From an uncultured Candidatus Saccharibacteria bacterium (GTDB taxonomy: Bacteria; Patescibacteriota; Saccharimonadia; Saccharimonadales; Saccharimonadaceae), in assembly GCA_916049555.1 (NCBI GenBank), contig CAJZIB010000002.1, forward strand, positions 1 to 27,773: 27,773 nt of DNA. Reading direction: 5' to 3'. The translations under genes were made by a program, and so were the position numbers. This document shows positions 1 to 6,857 of the stretch, one piece after another. A model generated the notes under the pieces. That model worked only from the letters and a program-made list of their open reading frames with translations. It ran no database searches and was not told the origin of the DNA. Positions within the stretch are counted from its first letter, which is position 1. Every line of letters begins with the position of its first letter.

Positions 1-52
1 TCAAGAGAACCCAGTGGGACGCTACTCTAATTTTATGGTTAAATATAAGCAT

Positions 53-1411
53 ATGCAACGCACCTATATTGCCATCGACCTCAAATCTTTCTACGCCTCA
101 GTCGAGTGTGTTGAACGCGGACTCGATCCCCTGAAGGCCAAGCTTGTTGTTGCCGACGCCACCCGAACTGACAAAACTGTTTGCCTCGCCGTCTCCCCAG
201 CTCTTAAGGCCCTGGGCGTCGGTGGCCGCGACCGCCTTTTTCAAGTTTTCAAAAAAGTTCCAAGAGGCTCTTTCATTATTGCGCCCCCGCGTATGCAAAA
301 GTATATCGAAGTTAGCTCTGCTATTTTTGCTATCTATGCTCGCTACGTCGCCCCTGAAGACATCCATGTTTACTCCATCGATGAAGCTTTTCTTGACGTC
401 ACTAGCTATCTCAATACCTACGAAATGTCCGCTCATCAACTCGCCCGCACCATCGTCAAAGATGTTTTAGGGCACACTGGTATCACTGCCACGGTGGGAA
501 TCGGTGAAAATCTCTACCTCGCTAAAGTTGCCATGGATATTGTTGCCAAGCACCTACCTGGCGATTCCGATGGCGTCCGCATCGCCGAACTAGATGAATT
601 TTCCTACCGCGAAAAACTTTGGACCCACACTCCACTTACCGATTTTTGGCGCATCGGCCATGGATACGCTAAGCGTCTCCATGATCTAGGTATTCATAAT
701 ATGGGTGAACTTGCTAGATATTCACTCACTGGTTATGAAAAACTATATCGCGTCTTCGGAATTAATGCCGAACTATTGATCGACCATGCCTGGGGATATG
801 AACCCACCACAATCTCTGACATAAAACACTATCACGCCAAAAATCACTGTCTCTGTTCAGGTCAGGTGCTTCACCGTGCCTATTCAAAAACCGAAGCCTA
901 TACCATCGTCACCGAGATGGCAGACGGTCTAGCACTCGAACTAACCGAAAAACATCTTCTCACCGACCAAATCATTCTCGATATCGGCTCTCACCTTCAC
1001 AGTTCTCACCTCCATGACCCTCATCTTCACGGCTCTCAGCTTCACGACTCTCACCTTCACGGCTCCTTCAATTTATCAGATTTCACCTCCAGCTCCACCG
1101 AAATTATTTCCGCCTTTCAGAAACTTTTCGACCACCTCGCTCCCGCCGACCTTCAAATTAGAAAGCTCAGCCTAGGCGCCAACCATCTCATAAAAGATTC
1201 AGAAAATATCGAAAAACCTTTGCGTCAACTAAACCTCTTCACAAATACCGAAAAAACCGAACAGCAAACCGAACAAAACCTCCGTCTGCAACAAGCCACC
1301 TTAGCGATCCAAAAACGCTATGGCAAAAACGCCTTATTAAAGGGAACTAATTTCCGGCCAGGTGCCACCACTATCGAACGCAATTCACAGATCGGAGGTC
1401 ACCGTGCCTAA
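53..1411 (+). CDS. Y-family DNA polymerase, UmuC/DinB type
   Basis: A translesion DNA polymerase that would copy past damaged bases in the cytoplasm. The catalytic motif IDLKSFYASVE (D9) and the SIDEAFLDVT motif (D110, E111) are both present, followed by the helix-hairpin region (TDFWRIGHGYAKRL) and a little-finger domain, giving 452 residues, normal for the family. It resembles the UmuC homologues of Firmicutes plasmids and integrative elements more than E. coli DinB. I start at ATG 53 because homologues begin just before IDLKSFYA; GTG 14 and ATG 35 are in frame and open too. The oddity is residues 313-337, a histidine-rich insert of five 5-residue units inside the C-terminal domain. The stop overlaps the start of the next gene, which suggests translational coupling. 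Confidence 0.93.
   Translation: MQRTYIAIDLKSFYASVECVERGLDPLKAKLVVADATRTDKTVCLAVSPALKALGVGGRDRLFQVFKKVPRGSFIIAPPRMQKYIEVSSAIFAIYARYVAPEDIHVYSIDEAFLDVTSYLNTYEMSAHQLARTIVKDVLGHTGITATVGIGENLYLAKVAMDIVAKHLPGDSDGVRIAELDEFSYREKLWTHTPLTDFWRIGHGYAKRLHDLGIHNMGELARYSLTGYEKLYRVFGINAELLIDHAWGYEPTTISDIKHYHAKNHCLCSGQVLHRAYSKTEAYTIVTEMADGLALELTEKHLLTDQIILDIGSHLHSSHLHDPHLHGSQLHDSHLHGSFNLSDFTSSSTEIISAFQKLFDHLAPADLQIRKLSLGANHLIKDSENIEKPLRQLNLFTNTEKTEQQTEQNLRLQQATLAIQKRYGKNALLKGTNFRPGATTIERNSQIGGHRA
989..1063 (+). repeat. Five in-frame copies of a 15-bp repeat inside the polymerase
   Basis: Five consecutive 15-base units read SHLHS, SHLHD, PHLHG, SQLHD and SHLHG. The tract lies in the C-terminal domain where Firmicutes homologues have a variable loop, so the fold is probably tolerant of it. 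The copies differ at a few bases, so the array is not brand new. Histidine spacing (H-x-H every five residues) could bind a metal, but nothing in the sequence proves that. Confidence 0.9.
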
Positions 1412-1655
1412 AATACAAGATCCAATACCGGAGAATTTCGAATCTCAAGATATTCTGCATTTACCACATTTTCATGCACCAAACAAACCTTTTCTTTCCC
1501 AGGAGAAGCGCGCCGCCCAGTTTATGCCCTTTAAATCACTTGATGTCTATGAAGACACTATTGAGAAAAAATTCCAAATCCTCGAAGATCAATCCATCGA
1601 TCCCATCATCGACTATTCCGACAACCAAGAAAATGATCTATTTTGCGAATTATAG
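1404..1655 (+). CDS. YolD-like small partner of UmuC
   Basis: A small cytoplasmic protein of 83 residues. The pattern DILHLPH, then RAAQFMPFKSL and YEDTI, matches my memory of the short YolD-like proteins that sit next to Y-family polymerases in Firmicutes (typically DIINLPHH, RAAQFSPFAAL, YDDAI). I choose GTG 1404 because GGAGGT at 1394-1399 stands four bases upstream; upstream in-frame starts lie inside the polymerase gene. It overlaps the polymerase stop by 8 bases, typical of coupled translation. Its role is not established; by context it would assist or restrain the polymerase. Its stop overlaps the convergent gene at 1650 by 6 bases. Confidence 0.75.
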   Translation: MPKIQDPIPENFESQDILHLPHFHAPNKPFLSQEKRAAQFMPFKSLDVYEDTIEKKFQILEDQSIDPIIDYSDNQENDLFCEL

Positions 1656-2288
1656 AATTCTTCTTAGTGAAAATATATATGAAAAAGTATCATACTTCTT
1701 AGTTTCAAAAAAATAATCATTGTTAAACTTCACTCGCTCAAGTGCTATGATATTCAACTCCATATCCAATATTCTTTCTTCAGCCTCACTGTCATCAAAC
1801 CTATAATCTCGACAAATCAAAATATAGTTATCGCCTATTGTATTCACCATCTCGTAAATTTTACAATCTGGCTCATAATTAATAAATTTAACAAAACTAA
1901 GATTTAAACCAACATTAAACGAGTTAGCAATCTTCTCAACATCTTCTTTCGGTAATATATTCATAGATTTAAATAAGTTATCTTTATAATTTTTTACCTC
2001 TATCATAGCGTCTTTCGCTTGAGAAATAATTGCCGCGTATACAGCTTTTGGTCTTATAGTTCCATCATCAATTCTAACTAGTTCAGCATACAATTCAGCC
2101 GTCAGTGGAAAGTCTTTTCGAAACTCGCCAAAACCAGATATCTCCCATTTAGAAATAAACGCCGCTAGACTATCATCATAATAATCATCAGTATAACCAT
2201 CAAGGCCATAAAAAAAATCGCTTGGTCTTTCCGAGTTAATATTCTCAAGCTCTTTCAGGATCATATTCAAGATATCTATTCTATTCAT
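1650..2288 (-). CDS. Hypothetical protein, 212 aa
   Basis: I do not recognise this family. The protein is acidic, tyrosine-rich and has no signal peptide or membrane segment, so it is probably cytoplasmic. TATAAT on the minus strand (2296-2301) ends seven bases before the ATG, which supports this start and a leaderless transcript. The 3' end has a diverged second copy at 2344-2427, so it belonged to a locus with at least two paralogues. Paralogue clusters of small acidic proteins in accessory DNA are often immunity-type genes, but nothing in the sequence demonstrates this. Confidence 0.75.
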   Translation of the reverse strand: MNRIDILNMILKELENINSERPSDFFYGLDGYTDDYYDDSLAAFISKWEISGFGEFRKDFPLTAELYAELVRIDDGTIRPKAVYAAIISQAKDAMIEVKNYKDNLFKSMNILPKEDVEKIANSFNVGLNLSFVKFINYEPDCKIYEMVNTIGDNYILICRDYRFDDSEAEERILDMELNIIALERVKFNNDYFFETKKYDTFSYIFSLRRIL

Positions 2289-2295
2289 GGCAATA

Positions 2296-2301
2296 ATTAT
2301 A
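2296..2301 (-). promoter_or_regulatory. -10 box of the 212-aa gene, leaderless
   Basis: TATAAT on the minus strand, seven bases before the ATG at 2288. The transcript would begin at or within a base or two of the start codon. No convincing -35 is seen. Confidence 0.6.
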
Positions 2302-2343
2302 CCCCATAAAAACCTTATCTAATTTGTTGAACCAAGATTCATA

Positions 2344-2453
2344 TCAAAAAATAATTATCATCAAATTTCACTCGGTCTAGCACTACGATATTTAATTCAT
2401 TATTTAAAATTCTTTCTTCGGCCTCACATTCTCAAATATTCTGCCACATAAAC
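2344..2453 (-). pseudogene. Decayed partial copy of the neighbouring 212-aa gene
   Basis: Bases 2344-2427 align with 1705-1789, the 3' part of the adjacent gene, at about three quarters identity by eye (59 of 77 bases counted after the A-run). The minus-strand reading gives CEAEERILNNELNIVVLDRV where the intact gene has SEAEERILDMELNIIALERV. Further upstream a weaker match (GILFMWQNI against YILICRDYR) is broken by an in-frame stop. No start codon or full reading frame remains. The upstream limit of the fragment is uncertain. Confidence 0.75.
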
Positions 2454-2494
2454 AAAATACCGCCACTCCTCTTTAGGATATTCAATGTACATAC

Positions 2495-2505
2495 TATAAT
2501 ATAAT
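2495..2505 (+). promoter_or_regulatory. Overlapping -10 boxes before the 113-aa gene
   Basis: Two overlapping TATAAT hexamers (2495-2500 and 2500-2505) precede the ATG at 2521. The second would give a leader of about nine bases. No clear -35 is seen. Confidence 0.5.
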
Positions 2506-2520
2506 GCAGATATAAATCAC

Positions 2521-2862
2521 ATGGATAATATTTACTATATGAGCGAAGATAAATTAAATGAAATCATTTCAAAATTCGAAATGCCGAGCGGCCGATATTC
2601 TATAATTAACGAAAAGCAACTGGGCGAGAGTGAAGATGTTTTTATAGTGAAAAACACAGAAACAGGGCAAAAATTTATAATCGCACGCACTTATTTTCAT
2701 CCAAGCATAGAACAGGAAATGAAGCTCTACCGAGAAAATAATCTCGACGTGGTAGGACCGGTTATTAGAAGACTAGAAACGTTAGATTTTCCTGAAGACG
2801 CAAATCACCCTAATCTAAAATACTTATTTCAAGATTATTATTCAGTTTTTAAATTAAAATAA
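2521..2862 (+). CDS. Hypothetical protein, 113 aa
   Basis: A small cytoplasmic-looking protein with no signal peptide or membrane segment, and a family I do not recognise. It has a continuous frame, a start shortly after a doubled TATAAT box, and no SD site, like several other genes here. The middle part (FIVKNTETGQKFIIARTYF) looks like a beta hairpin followed by a helix. It sits between a decayed gene and a coiled-coil gene in an accessory-looking stretch, and ends just before a hairpin that terminates the opposite strand. Its function is unknown. Confidence 0.65.
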   Translation: MDNIYYMSEDKLNEIISKFEMPSGRYSIINEKQLGESEDVFIVKNTETGQKFIIARTYFHPSIEQEMKLYRENNLDVVGPVIRRLETLDFPEDANHPNLKYLFQDYYSVFKLK

Positions 2863-2888
2863 AAAAACGGCATGTCTTTTACATGCCG
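2861..2888 (-). terminator. Rho-independent terminator of the coiled-coil gene
   Basis: An 8-bp perfect stem CGGCATGT / ACATGCCG with a 5-base loop. Read on the minus strand it is followed by seven T residues (the A-run 2861-2867), 13 bases after the stop at 2902. Confidence 0.88.
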
Positions 2889-2901
2889 TAATGTATAGGA
2901 G

Positions 2902-4218
2902 TTAATTGTTTTTAAGATGATCCGGATATCCGGGGCATCTTTCATCCCATGTGGTCATATTATCGGTAGATGATCTGTCTGCACCAGGCTCCCAATGCAT
3001 CACAACATCGCCAGATGAATTTTCAATAATTATATGACCGTGTCCATCATCCTTAGTATTTCCTTTCGAGCCGTCATATAAAATATCAGTAAACTCATCC
3101 GGTTGTTGTCTATTTGGATACCCTTTTGCCATTTTCCCTCCCCACTCAAAATTCCAGCTTCCATCATCATTTTCAGTGTAATTACGGGAAACGCGCGGTC
3201 TGGAAGAAGCGCATTTCTTTTTTTCTTCATGGTCCGTATGATTCTGCGCACTATGAGATTCAAAAGCATCACGATCATAGGCTAAAATACCACCCTGTTT
3301 TCTTTCTTCATGGTCCGTATAATTCTGCGCACCATGAGATTCAAAAGCATCACGATCATAGGTTATTACACCAGATTGATCGATAGCAGTGTGACCATGA
3401 CCAAATCCATCACCAGGACCGAAGCCACCATGATAGACCTGAATAGTCCCATCTGCTTTCTTCACTATCTTAGCATCAGCGCGTTCTGCTCCGGTAATTC
3501 CAGCCTTGTCAAGAATTCTTTCGCGTTCCTGCTGGTTTTTCGCCTTAACTTCCGCAAGTTTTTTCTGGAATTCTTCTTTATATTGAAGAAAACGCTTCTG
3601 TGCAGCGTCAAATTCAGCCTTAAGTCTGCTTCTCTCCGCTTTTAGTCTATTAAACTCAGCCTGAGCAGATTCATGGCAACTCTTCGCCTCATTGAATGCA
3701 CTCTTTGCACTACGGAAGGCTGAGCCATCTGTCTTCGGCGCGCGAGATTCAGCATTCATCTTTGCACTCCGAATCTCATAGCTAAGACTCGAGACTTCAG
3801 CATTGATTGAATCTCGGCGTTCCTTATGACTACGTCCCTCAGCAGAAAGACTAGAAGCCTCAGCCTTATAGCCAGACTCATAAGCGAAACTAGCACGCTC
3901 AAAACAATCCTGCATCATTCGATGCTCATAATCAGAGTCAGAGCGAAGCTGTTGAATTCGTGCATTATTGTTATCACGAATCCTTGAATACTCAGCCCAA
4001 ACCTCACGATAAATCGAGTTTGACGCTTGCATTGCCTCATATTCAGAATTCATCACTTCACGAGCCGAGCAGCGATCATTCCACGCGGATTGCATATTTA
4101 TATATGCAGAATCTGTAAGTTTCTTCGCCTCCTCATATCTCTGATATGCTGCCTGTTTCTGACGAAACGCCTCCTGTTCCTTAGCCTTGAGAGAATCAAG
4201 TTCGCCGTTTCTAGACAT
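2902..4218 (-). CDS. Coiled-coil protein with HGH-motif repeats
   Basis: A 438-residue protein of unknown function. Residues 1 to about 245 are almost entirely charged heptad-like helix, predicted coiled coil. The C-terminal third is glycine, histidine and aspartate rich: DGFGHGHTAIDQSG and DDGHGHIIIENSSG look like two diverged copies of one beta-hairpin motif, and between them lie two nearly identical 27-residue units built on YDRDAFESH and AQN(Y/H)TDHEE. No signal peptide or membrane segment is seen. I start at ATG 4218 because AGGAGGTT (4229-4236) lies ten bases upstream; the longer frame to 4296 would run through the -10 box and leader hairpin. Similar HGH tails occur in Firmicutes proteins as far as I recall, but I cannot name a family. 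Confidence 0.8.
   Translation of the reverse strand: MSRNGELDSLKAKEQEAFRQKQAAYQRYEEAKKLTDSAYINMQSAWNDRCSAREVMNSEYEAMQASNSIYREVWAEYSRIRDNNNARIQQLRSDSDYEHRMMQDCFERASFAYESGYKAEASSLSAEGRSHKERRDSINAEVSSLSYEIRSAKMNAESRAPKTDGSAFRSAKSAFNEAKSCHESAQAEFNRLKAERSRLKAEFDAAQKRFLQYKEEFQKKLAEVKAKNQQERERILDKAGITGAERADAKIVKKADGTIQVYHGGFGPGDGFGHGHTAIDQSGVITYDRDAFESHGAQNYTDHEERKQGGILAYDRDAFESHSAQNHTDHEEKKKCASSRPRVSRNYTENDDGSWNFEWGGKMAKGYPNRQQPDEFTDILYDGSKGNTKDDGHGHIIIENSSGDVVMHWEPGADRSSTDNMTTWDERCPGYPDHLKNN
3223..3362 (-). repeat. Two 59-bp near-identical copies, 81-bp period
   Basis: Copies at 3223-3281 and 3304-3362 differ at only two bases (G/A and T/C). The 81-base offset is 27 codons, so the duplication keeps the frame and doubles the unit built on YDRDAFESH. 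The high identity indicates a recent duplication or recent gene conversion. Confidence 0.92.
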
Positions 4219-4228
4219 GGTATTTACC

Positions 4229-4284
4229 AACCTCCTAATATAAAAGTACGAGCTCAACCTTTGAGCTAACCGTCCATAATTATA
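4229..4284 (-). promoter_or_regulatory. Promoter, leader hairpin and SD of the coiled-coil gene
   Basis: On the minus strand TATAAT (4279-4284) is followed by a leader of about 54 bases. It contains a perfect 7-bp hairpin AGCTCAA / TTGAGCT with a 3-base loop (4251-4267), then a T-rich stretch, then AGGAGGTT (4229-4236) ten bases before ATG 4218. Confidence 0.7.
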
Positions 4285-4402
4285 TGATAACATCACCGTA
4301 TTTGCAATATTAAATTATTATGTTGTAGTATATATTTCTTTTTCTTAACTCAACTCGAAACTTATATAAAATCCATACTAACCTGCCACATCCTCGAACA
4401 TA

Positions 4403-4431
4403 TTTACAAATCAGACTTTACATGCTAAAAT
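4403..4431 (+). promoter_or_regulatory. rpmG promoter
   Basis: TTTACA (4403-4408), a 17-base spacer and TAAAAT (4426-4431). Initiation would fall about four bases before the ATG at 4442, so the mRNA is nearly leaderless and lacks an SD site. Confidence 0.75.
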
Positions 4432-4441
4432 ATCCCTAATT

Positions 4442-4651
4442 ATGTCAAAGAAGAGTAATACAAAACGCAAACTCGTTGGTCTCGTATCTGAAGAGTCTGG
4501 TATCCGTGCTTATTACACCAAGAAAAATACCATGAATACCCCTGACAAGCTCAGTTTGAAGAAATATGACCCAATTCTTAGAAAACACGTAGTTTTCGTA
4601 GAGACAAAGAAGAATCTCGGTCGTAACGAAGTCAAAGAGAAGAAACGTTAA
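4442..4651 (+). CDS. rpmG: Large-subunit ribosomal protein bL33
   Basis: bL33 of the 50S ribosomal subunit, near the E-site. The core AYYTKKNTMNTPDKLSLKKYDP followed by RKHVVFVETK is the family signature at residues 23-56. The protein has 69 residues against roughly 50-55 usually, because of an N-terminal lysine-rich stretch and a C-terminal tail (NLGRNEVKEKKR). All four zinc-binding cysteines of the C+ type are absent, so this is the zinc-independent form. It stands alone with its own promoter and terminator rather than in a ribosomal operon. Confidence 0.93.
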   Translation: MSKKSNTKRKLVGLVSEESGIRAYYTKKNTMNTPDKLSLKKYDPILRKHVVFVETKKNLGRNEVKEKKR

Positions 4652-4660
4652 TCCATCCAA

Positions 4661-4687
4661 AATCCTCCTACACTGGGAGGATTTTTC
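4661..4687 (+). terminator. Rho-independent terminator after rpmG
   Basis: A perfect 8-bp stem AATCCTCC / GGAGGATT (4661-4668 and 4676-4683) with a 7-base loop, running straight into a T-rich tail, ten bases after the rpmG stop. Confidence 0.92.
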
Positions 4688-4692
4688 TATGC

Positions 4693-4698
4693 TATAAT
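4693..4698 (+). promoter_or_regulatory. Extended -10 promoter of the polysaccharide cluster
   Basis: TGCTATAAT, an extended -10, ends seven bases before ATG 4706, so the transcript probably starts on the start codon. The same TATGCTATAATAG string occurs before the sortase gene at 14686-14698. Confidence 0.75.
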
Positions 4699-4705
4699 AG
4701 TTTAA

Positions 4706-5554
4706 ATGAAAAAGGGAACAAGCCCAGCTTTGGAGGTCATTGTCGCCACGCACAAAATGTATGTCATGCCTGACGACTCTCTTTATCAGCCGCTCCTTGT
4801 TGGTTCGGACTTCTTTTTAGACCAACAAAAAGGCATCACTCTCCCTAAGAATCTTATCTTGGACAATACCGGCGCCCACATCTCTTCCAAAAATCATAAT
4901 TATTCAGAACTCACTGGCCTCTATTGGCTTTGGCAAAATACCGTCAAAAAAGATACGAATCCCGATTCTTTTTATGGTCTCGTGCATTATCGACGCTACC
5001 TATCTACAAAAAACAAAAAAACTCCACTCACAAAAACCGAACTACAAAATCTTATTAATCTCAAATATGAGATAATTCTTCCCAAAAAACGCAATTATTA
5101 CATCGAAAATCTCTATAGTCACTACGCTCATACTCTCCATATCGGCCCCCTCGACCGCACCCGTGAAATCATCAAAGAAAAATATCCAGATTTTCTGCCG
5201 GAATTTGATCGTTTAAAAACTCGCCGTTCTGCCCACATGTTCAACATCTTTACCTTCAAAAAACCGCTATTTGAAGAATATTGCGAATTCCTTTTTGGCA
5301 TTCTTTTCGCCCTTGAATCCTCCCTCGCCAAAGAGGAGCTCACCAAGTATGACGGTTTTCACGCTCGTTTCTTTGGCCGCATCTCAGAACTCCTTCTTGA
5401 TGTCTTTTTATACACTAAATTCCCAGACCTCGACAAACGCTCAGACGTTTTAGAACTACAGGTTCTCGAGCTCGAGCCAGTCAACTGGATTGAGAAGATC
5501 AGCAACTTCCTCCTCGCCAAATTCTTCGGCAAAAAATACAAGAAGAGCTGCTAA
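4706..5554 (+). CDS. DUF4422 family glycosyltransferase
   Basis: A predicted cytoplasmic sugar transferase for surface polysaccharide, 282 residues, close to the DUF4422 norm. Visible family features are the N-terminal strand IVATHK, the DDSLYQPLLVGS segment, SELTGLYWLWQN near residue 72, the HYRRYL motif near 93, and the later AHMFNIF and RISELLLDVFLY segments. Acceptor and donor sugars cannot be read from sequence. It is the first of four same-strand polysaccharide genes and has an extended -10 just before its ATG and no SD. The following gene starts 18 bases after its stop. Confidence 0.87.
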   Translation: MKKGTSPALEVIVATHKMYVMPDDSLYQPLLVGSDFFLDQQKGITLPKNLILDNTGAHISSKNHNYSELTGLYWLWQNTVKKDTNPDSFYGLVHYRRYLSTKNKKTPLTKTELQNLINLKYEIILPKKRNYYIENLYSHYAHTLHIGPLDRTREIIKEKYPDFLPEFDRLKTRRSAHMFNIFTFKKPLFEEYCEFLFGILFALESSLAKEELTKYDGFHARFFGRISELLLDVFLYTKFPDLDKRSDVLELQVLELEPVNWIEKISNFLLAKFFGKKYKKSC

Positions 5555-5572
5555 AGCAAGGTGCTATAAGAT

Positions 5573-6832
5573 ATGAAAACACCACAAAAAAGCACAACTT
5601 CGCTTACAGAGAATCAACCAGAGATCCAAACAGAAGACCGATCAGAAATTCAACAAGAAATCCAGCCAAAAACTCAATCAGAAATTCAACAAGAAATTCA
5701 GCTTAAAAATCAGCCGTCAGCACTTCCACTCATTTCTATCATTATTCCTGTTTATAATGCAACGAAATTCCTAGACCAGACCATCACCTCCTGTCTCAAA
5801 CAAGACTATCCTCATCTTGAGATCATCCTCATCAACGATGGCTCAACTGATGATTCAAAAAACATTTGTGAAAAATATCAAAAAGCCTCAGCCACCACTC
5901 CATCAGCCTCTATTCTATTTTTTGACCGCCCACATCAAGGCGTCAGTGCCACCAGAAATTTTGGTCTCGATCATTTTTCTGGTGAATATTTCTGCTTCCT
6001 CGACGCTGACGATCTTCTTGCAGAAAATTTTATTTCCACCCTTTACGCTTTAGCTAAGGAAAATAATCTCGACTACATCACTTCCGGTTATCAACGTTTT
6101 GTTGGAAATTTTCCTACGTCAGAACCTCAAAATCTAGCATCCGCAAAATCGAGCAAGGAAGAACCTCAAAAGCTAAAGCCAGTAAAATCAAGCAAGGAAA
6201 AACCTCGAAAGCCAAAATCCACAAAATCAAGCAAGGAATCACTACAAATCTACGACAAATCAGATTTTTATAAACAATTGCTCAATCTAAATTCTGGCTA
6301 TAATTTCTGCCATATGAAGCTCTTTAAAAAGTCACTCCGCCACATTCGCTTCGACGAATCACTCAGTGTTGCCGAGGATGCGCTCTATAATTTTAAAATA
6401 CTCAACGAACTAAATTCTTTTGGCGCCACCTCCGCTCCACTATATCTATACCGCGTCCATCAAAATTCCACCGTCCGCACTTTTTCCGAAGACTATATTG
6501 AAAAATACCGTATCGCCCTCCAAAAAATTGGAAATTACCTTCAAGAAAATCAAGGCGACTTATATCAAAAATACCAAAACTATTTTTACGCCTTTGTCGC
6601 TACTCATCTCTTTTTCATTCTGGCCAATTTCTGTTGTCATAAAGATAATAAAAACCAGCTAAAATCCATCAAATCCCTCTATAAAATTCCACTTTTTTCT
6701 CGCGCTATTTACCTAGCACCATTCCGCCTGTTCCCACCGCAAAAAGCCTTCGTCCTCCTTTGCTTTAAATTCAAACTTATCCTCTTCTTACGTCTCATCG
6801 GTCGTCTACGTGCCAAACAAAACTCCAAATAA
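5573..6832 (+). CDS. GT2 family glycosyltransferase with repeat insertions
   Basis: A nucleotide-sugar glycosyltransferase of the GT-A fold, acting at the inner face of the membrane in polysaccharide assembly. The core starts at about residue 54 with SIIIPVYNATKFLDQTI; INDGSTDDS is at 87-95, and the DXD-type metal and nucleotide-sugar motif is LDADD (D144-D147). Two parts are unusual. Residues 1-52 are a glutamine/glutamate-rich extension containing two 12-residue repeats. Residues about 184-222 are a lysine/serine-rich insert of 13-residue units placed after the catalytic motif. A short C-terminal basic hydrophobic helix may attach to the membrane. TGCTATAAG precedes the ATG by two bases. 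It is probably cotranscribed with the gene upstream. Confidence 0.92.
   Translation: MKTPQKSTTSLTENQPEIQTEDRSEIQQEIQPKTQSEIQQEIQLKNQPSALPLISIIIPVYNATKFLDQTITSCLKQDYPHLEIILINDGSTDDSKNICEKYQKASATTPSASILFFDRPHQGVSATRNFGLDHFSGEYFCFLDADDLLAENFISTLYALAKENNLDYITSGYQRFVGNFPTSEPQNLASAKSSKEEPQKLKPVKSSKEKPRKPKSTKSSKESLQIYDKSDFYKQLLNLNSGYNFCHMKLFKKSLRHIRFDESLSVAEDALYNFKILNELNSFGATSAPLYLYRVHQNSTVRTFSEDYIEKYRIALQKIGNYLQENQGDLYQKYQNYFYAFVATHLFFILANFCCHKDNKNQLKSIKSLYKIPLFSRAIYLAPFRLFPPQKAFVLLCFKFKLILFLRLIGRLRAKQNSK
5642..5713 (+). repeat. Two 36-bp repeats in the GT2 N-terminus
   Basis: Tandem 12-codon units SEIQQEIQPKTQ and SEIQQEIQLKNQ, with a looser glutamine-rich copy just upstream. The repeats precede the catalytic core. 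Confidence 0.88.
6146..6223 (+). repeat. 39-bp repeats inside the GT2 gene
   Basis: Two full 13-codon units, KSSKEEPQKLKPV and KSSKEKPRKPKST, followed by a partial unit KSSKESLQ and preceded by a degenerate one (EPQNLASA). The lysine-rich insert lies between the catalytic domain and the C-terminal part. Confidence 0.88.
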
Positions 6833-6845
6833 TTAAAATTTCGAG

Positions 6846-6851
6846 TAAAAT
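6846..6851 (+). promoter_or_regulatory. -10 box of the polymerase gene, leaderless
   Basis: TAAAAT ends exactly six bases before ATG 6858, giving a possible internal leaderless promoter in the polysaccharide cluster. Confidence 0.55.
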
Positions 6852-6857
6852 ATAGAT

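Noticed and set aside
989..1063. Possible CRISPR array or other spaced repeat
   Set aside because: The units are contiguous and coding, with no spacers. No CRISPR-like array is seen anywhere in the window.
2424..2492. A 22-codon minus-strand micro-ORF
   Set aside because: It overlaps the pseudogene fragment in another frame and lacks an SD; too short to support.
4219..4296. Longer start of the coiled-coil gene
   Set aside because: The stretch contains the SD, the leader hairpin and the -10 box; AGGAGGTT fits ATG 4218.
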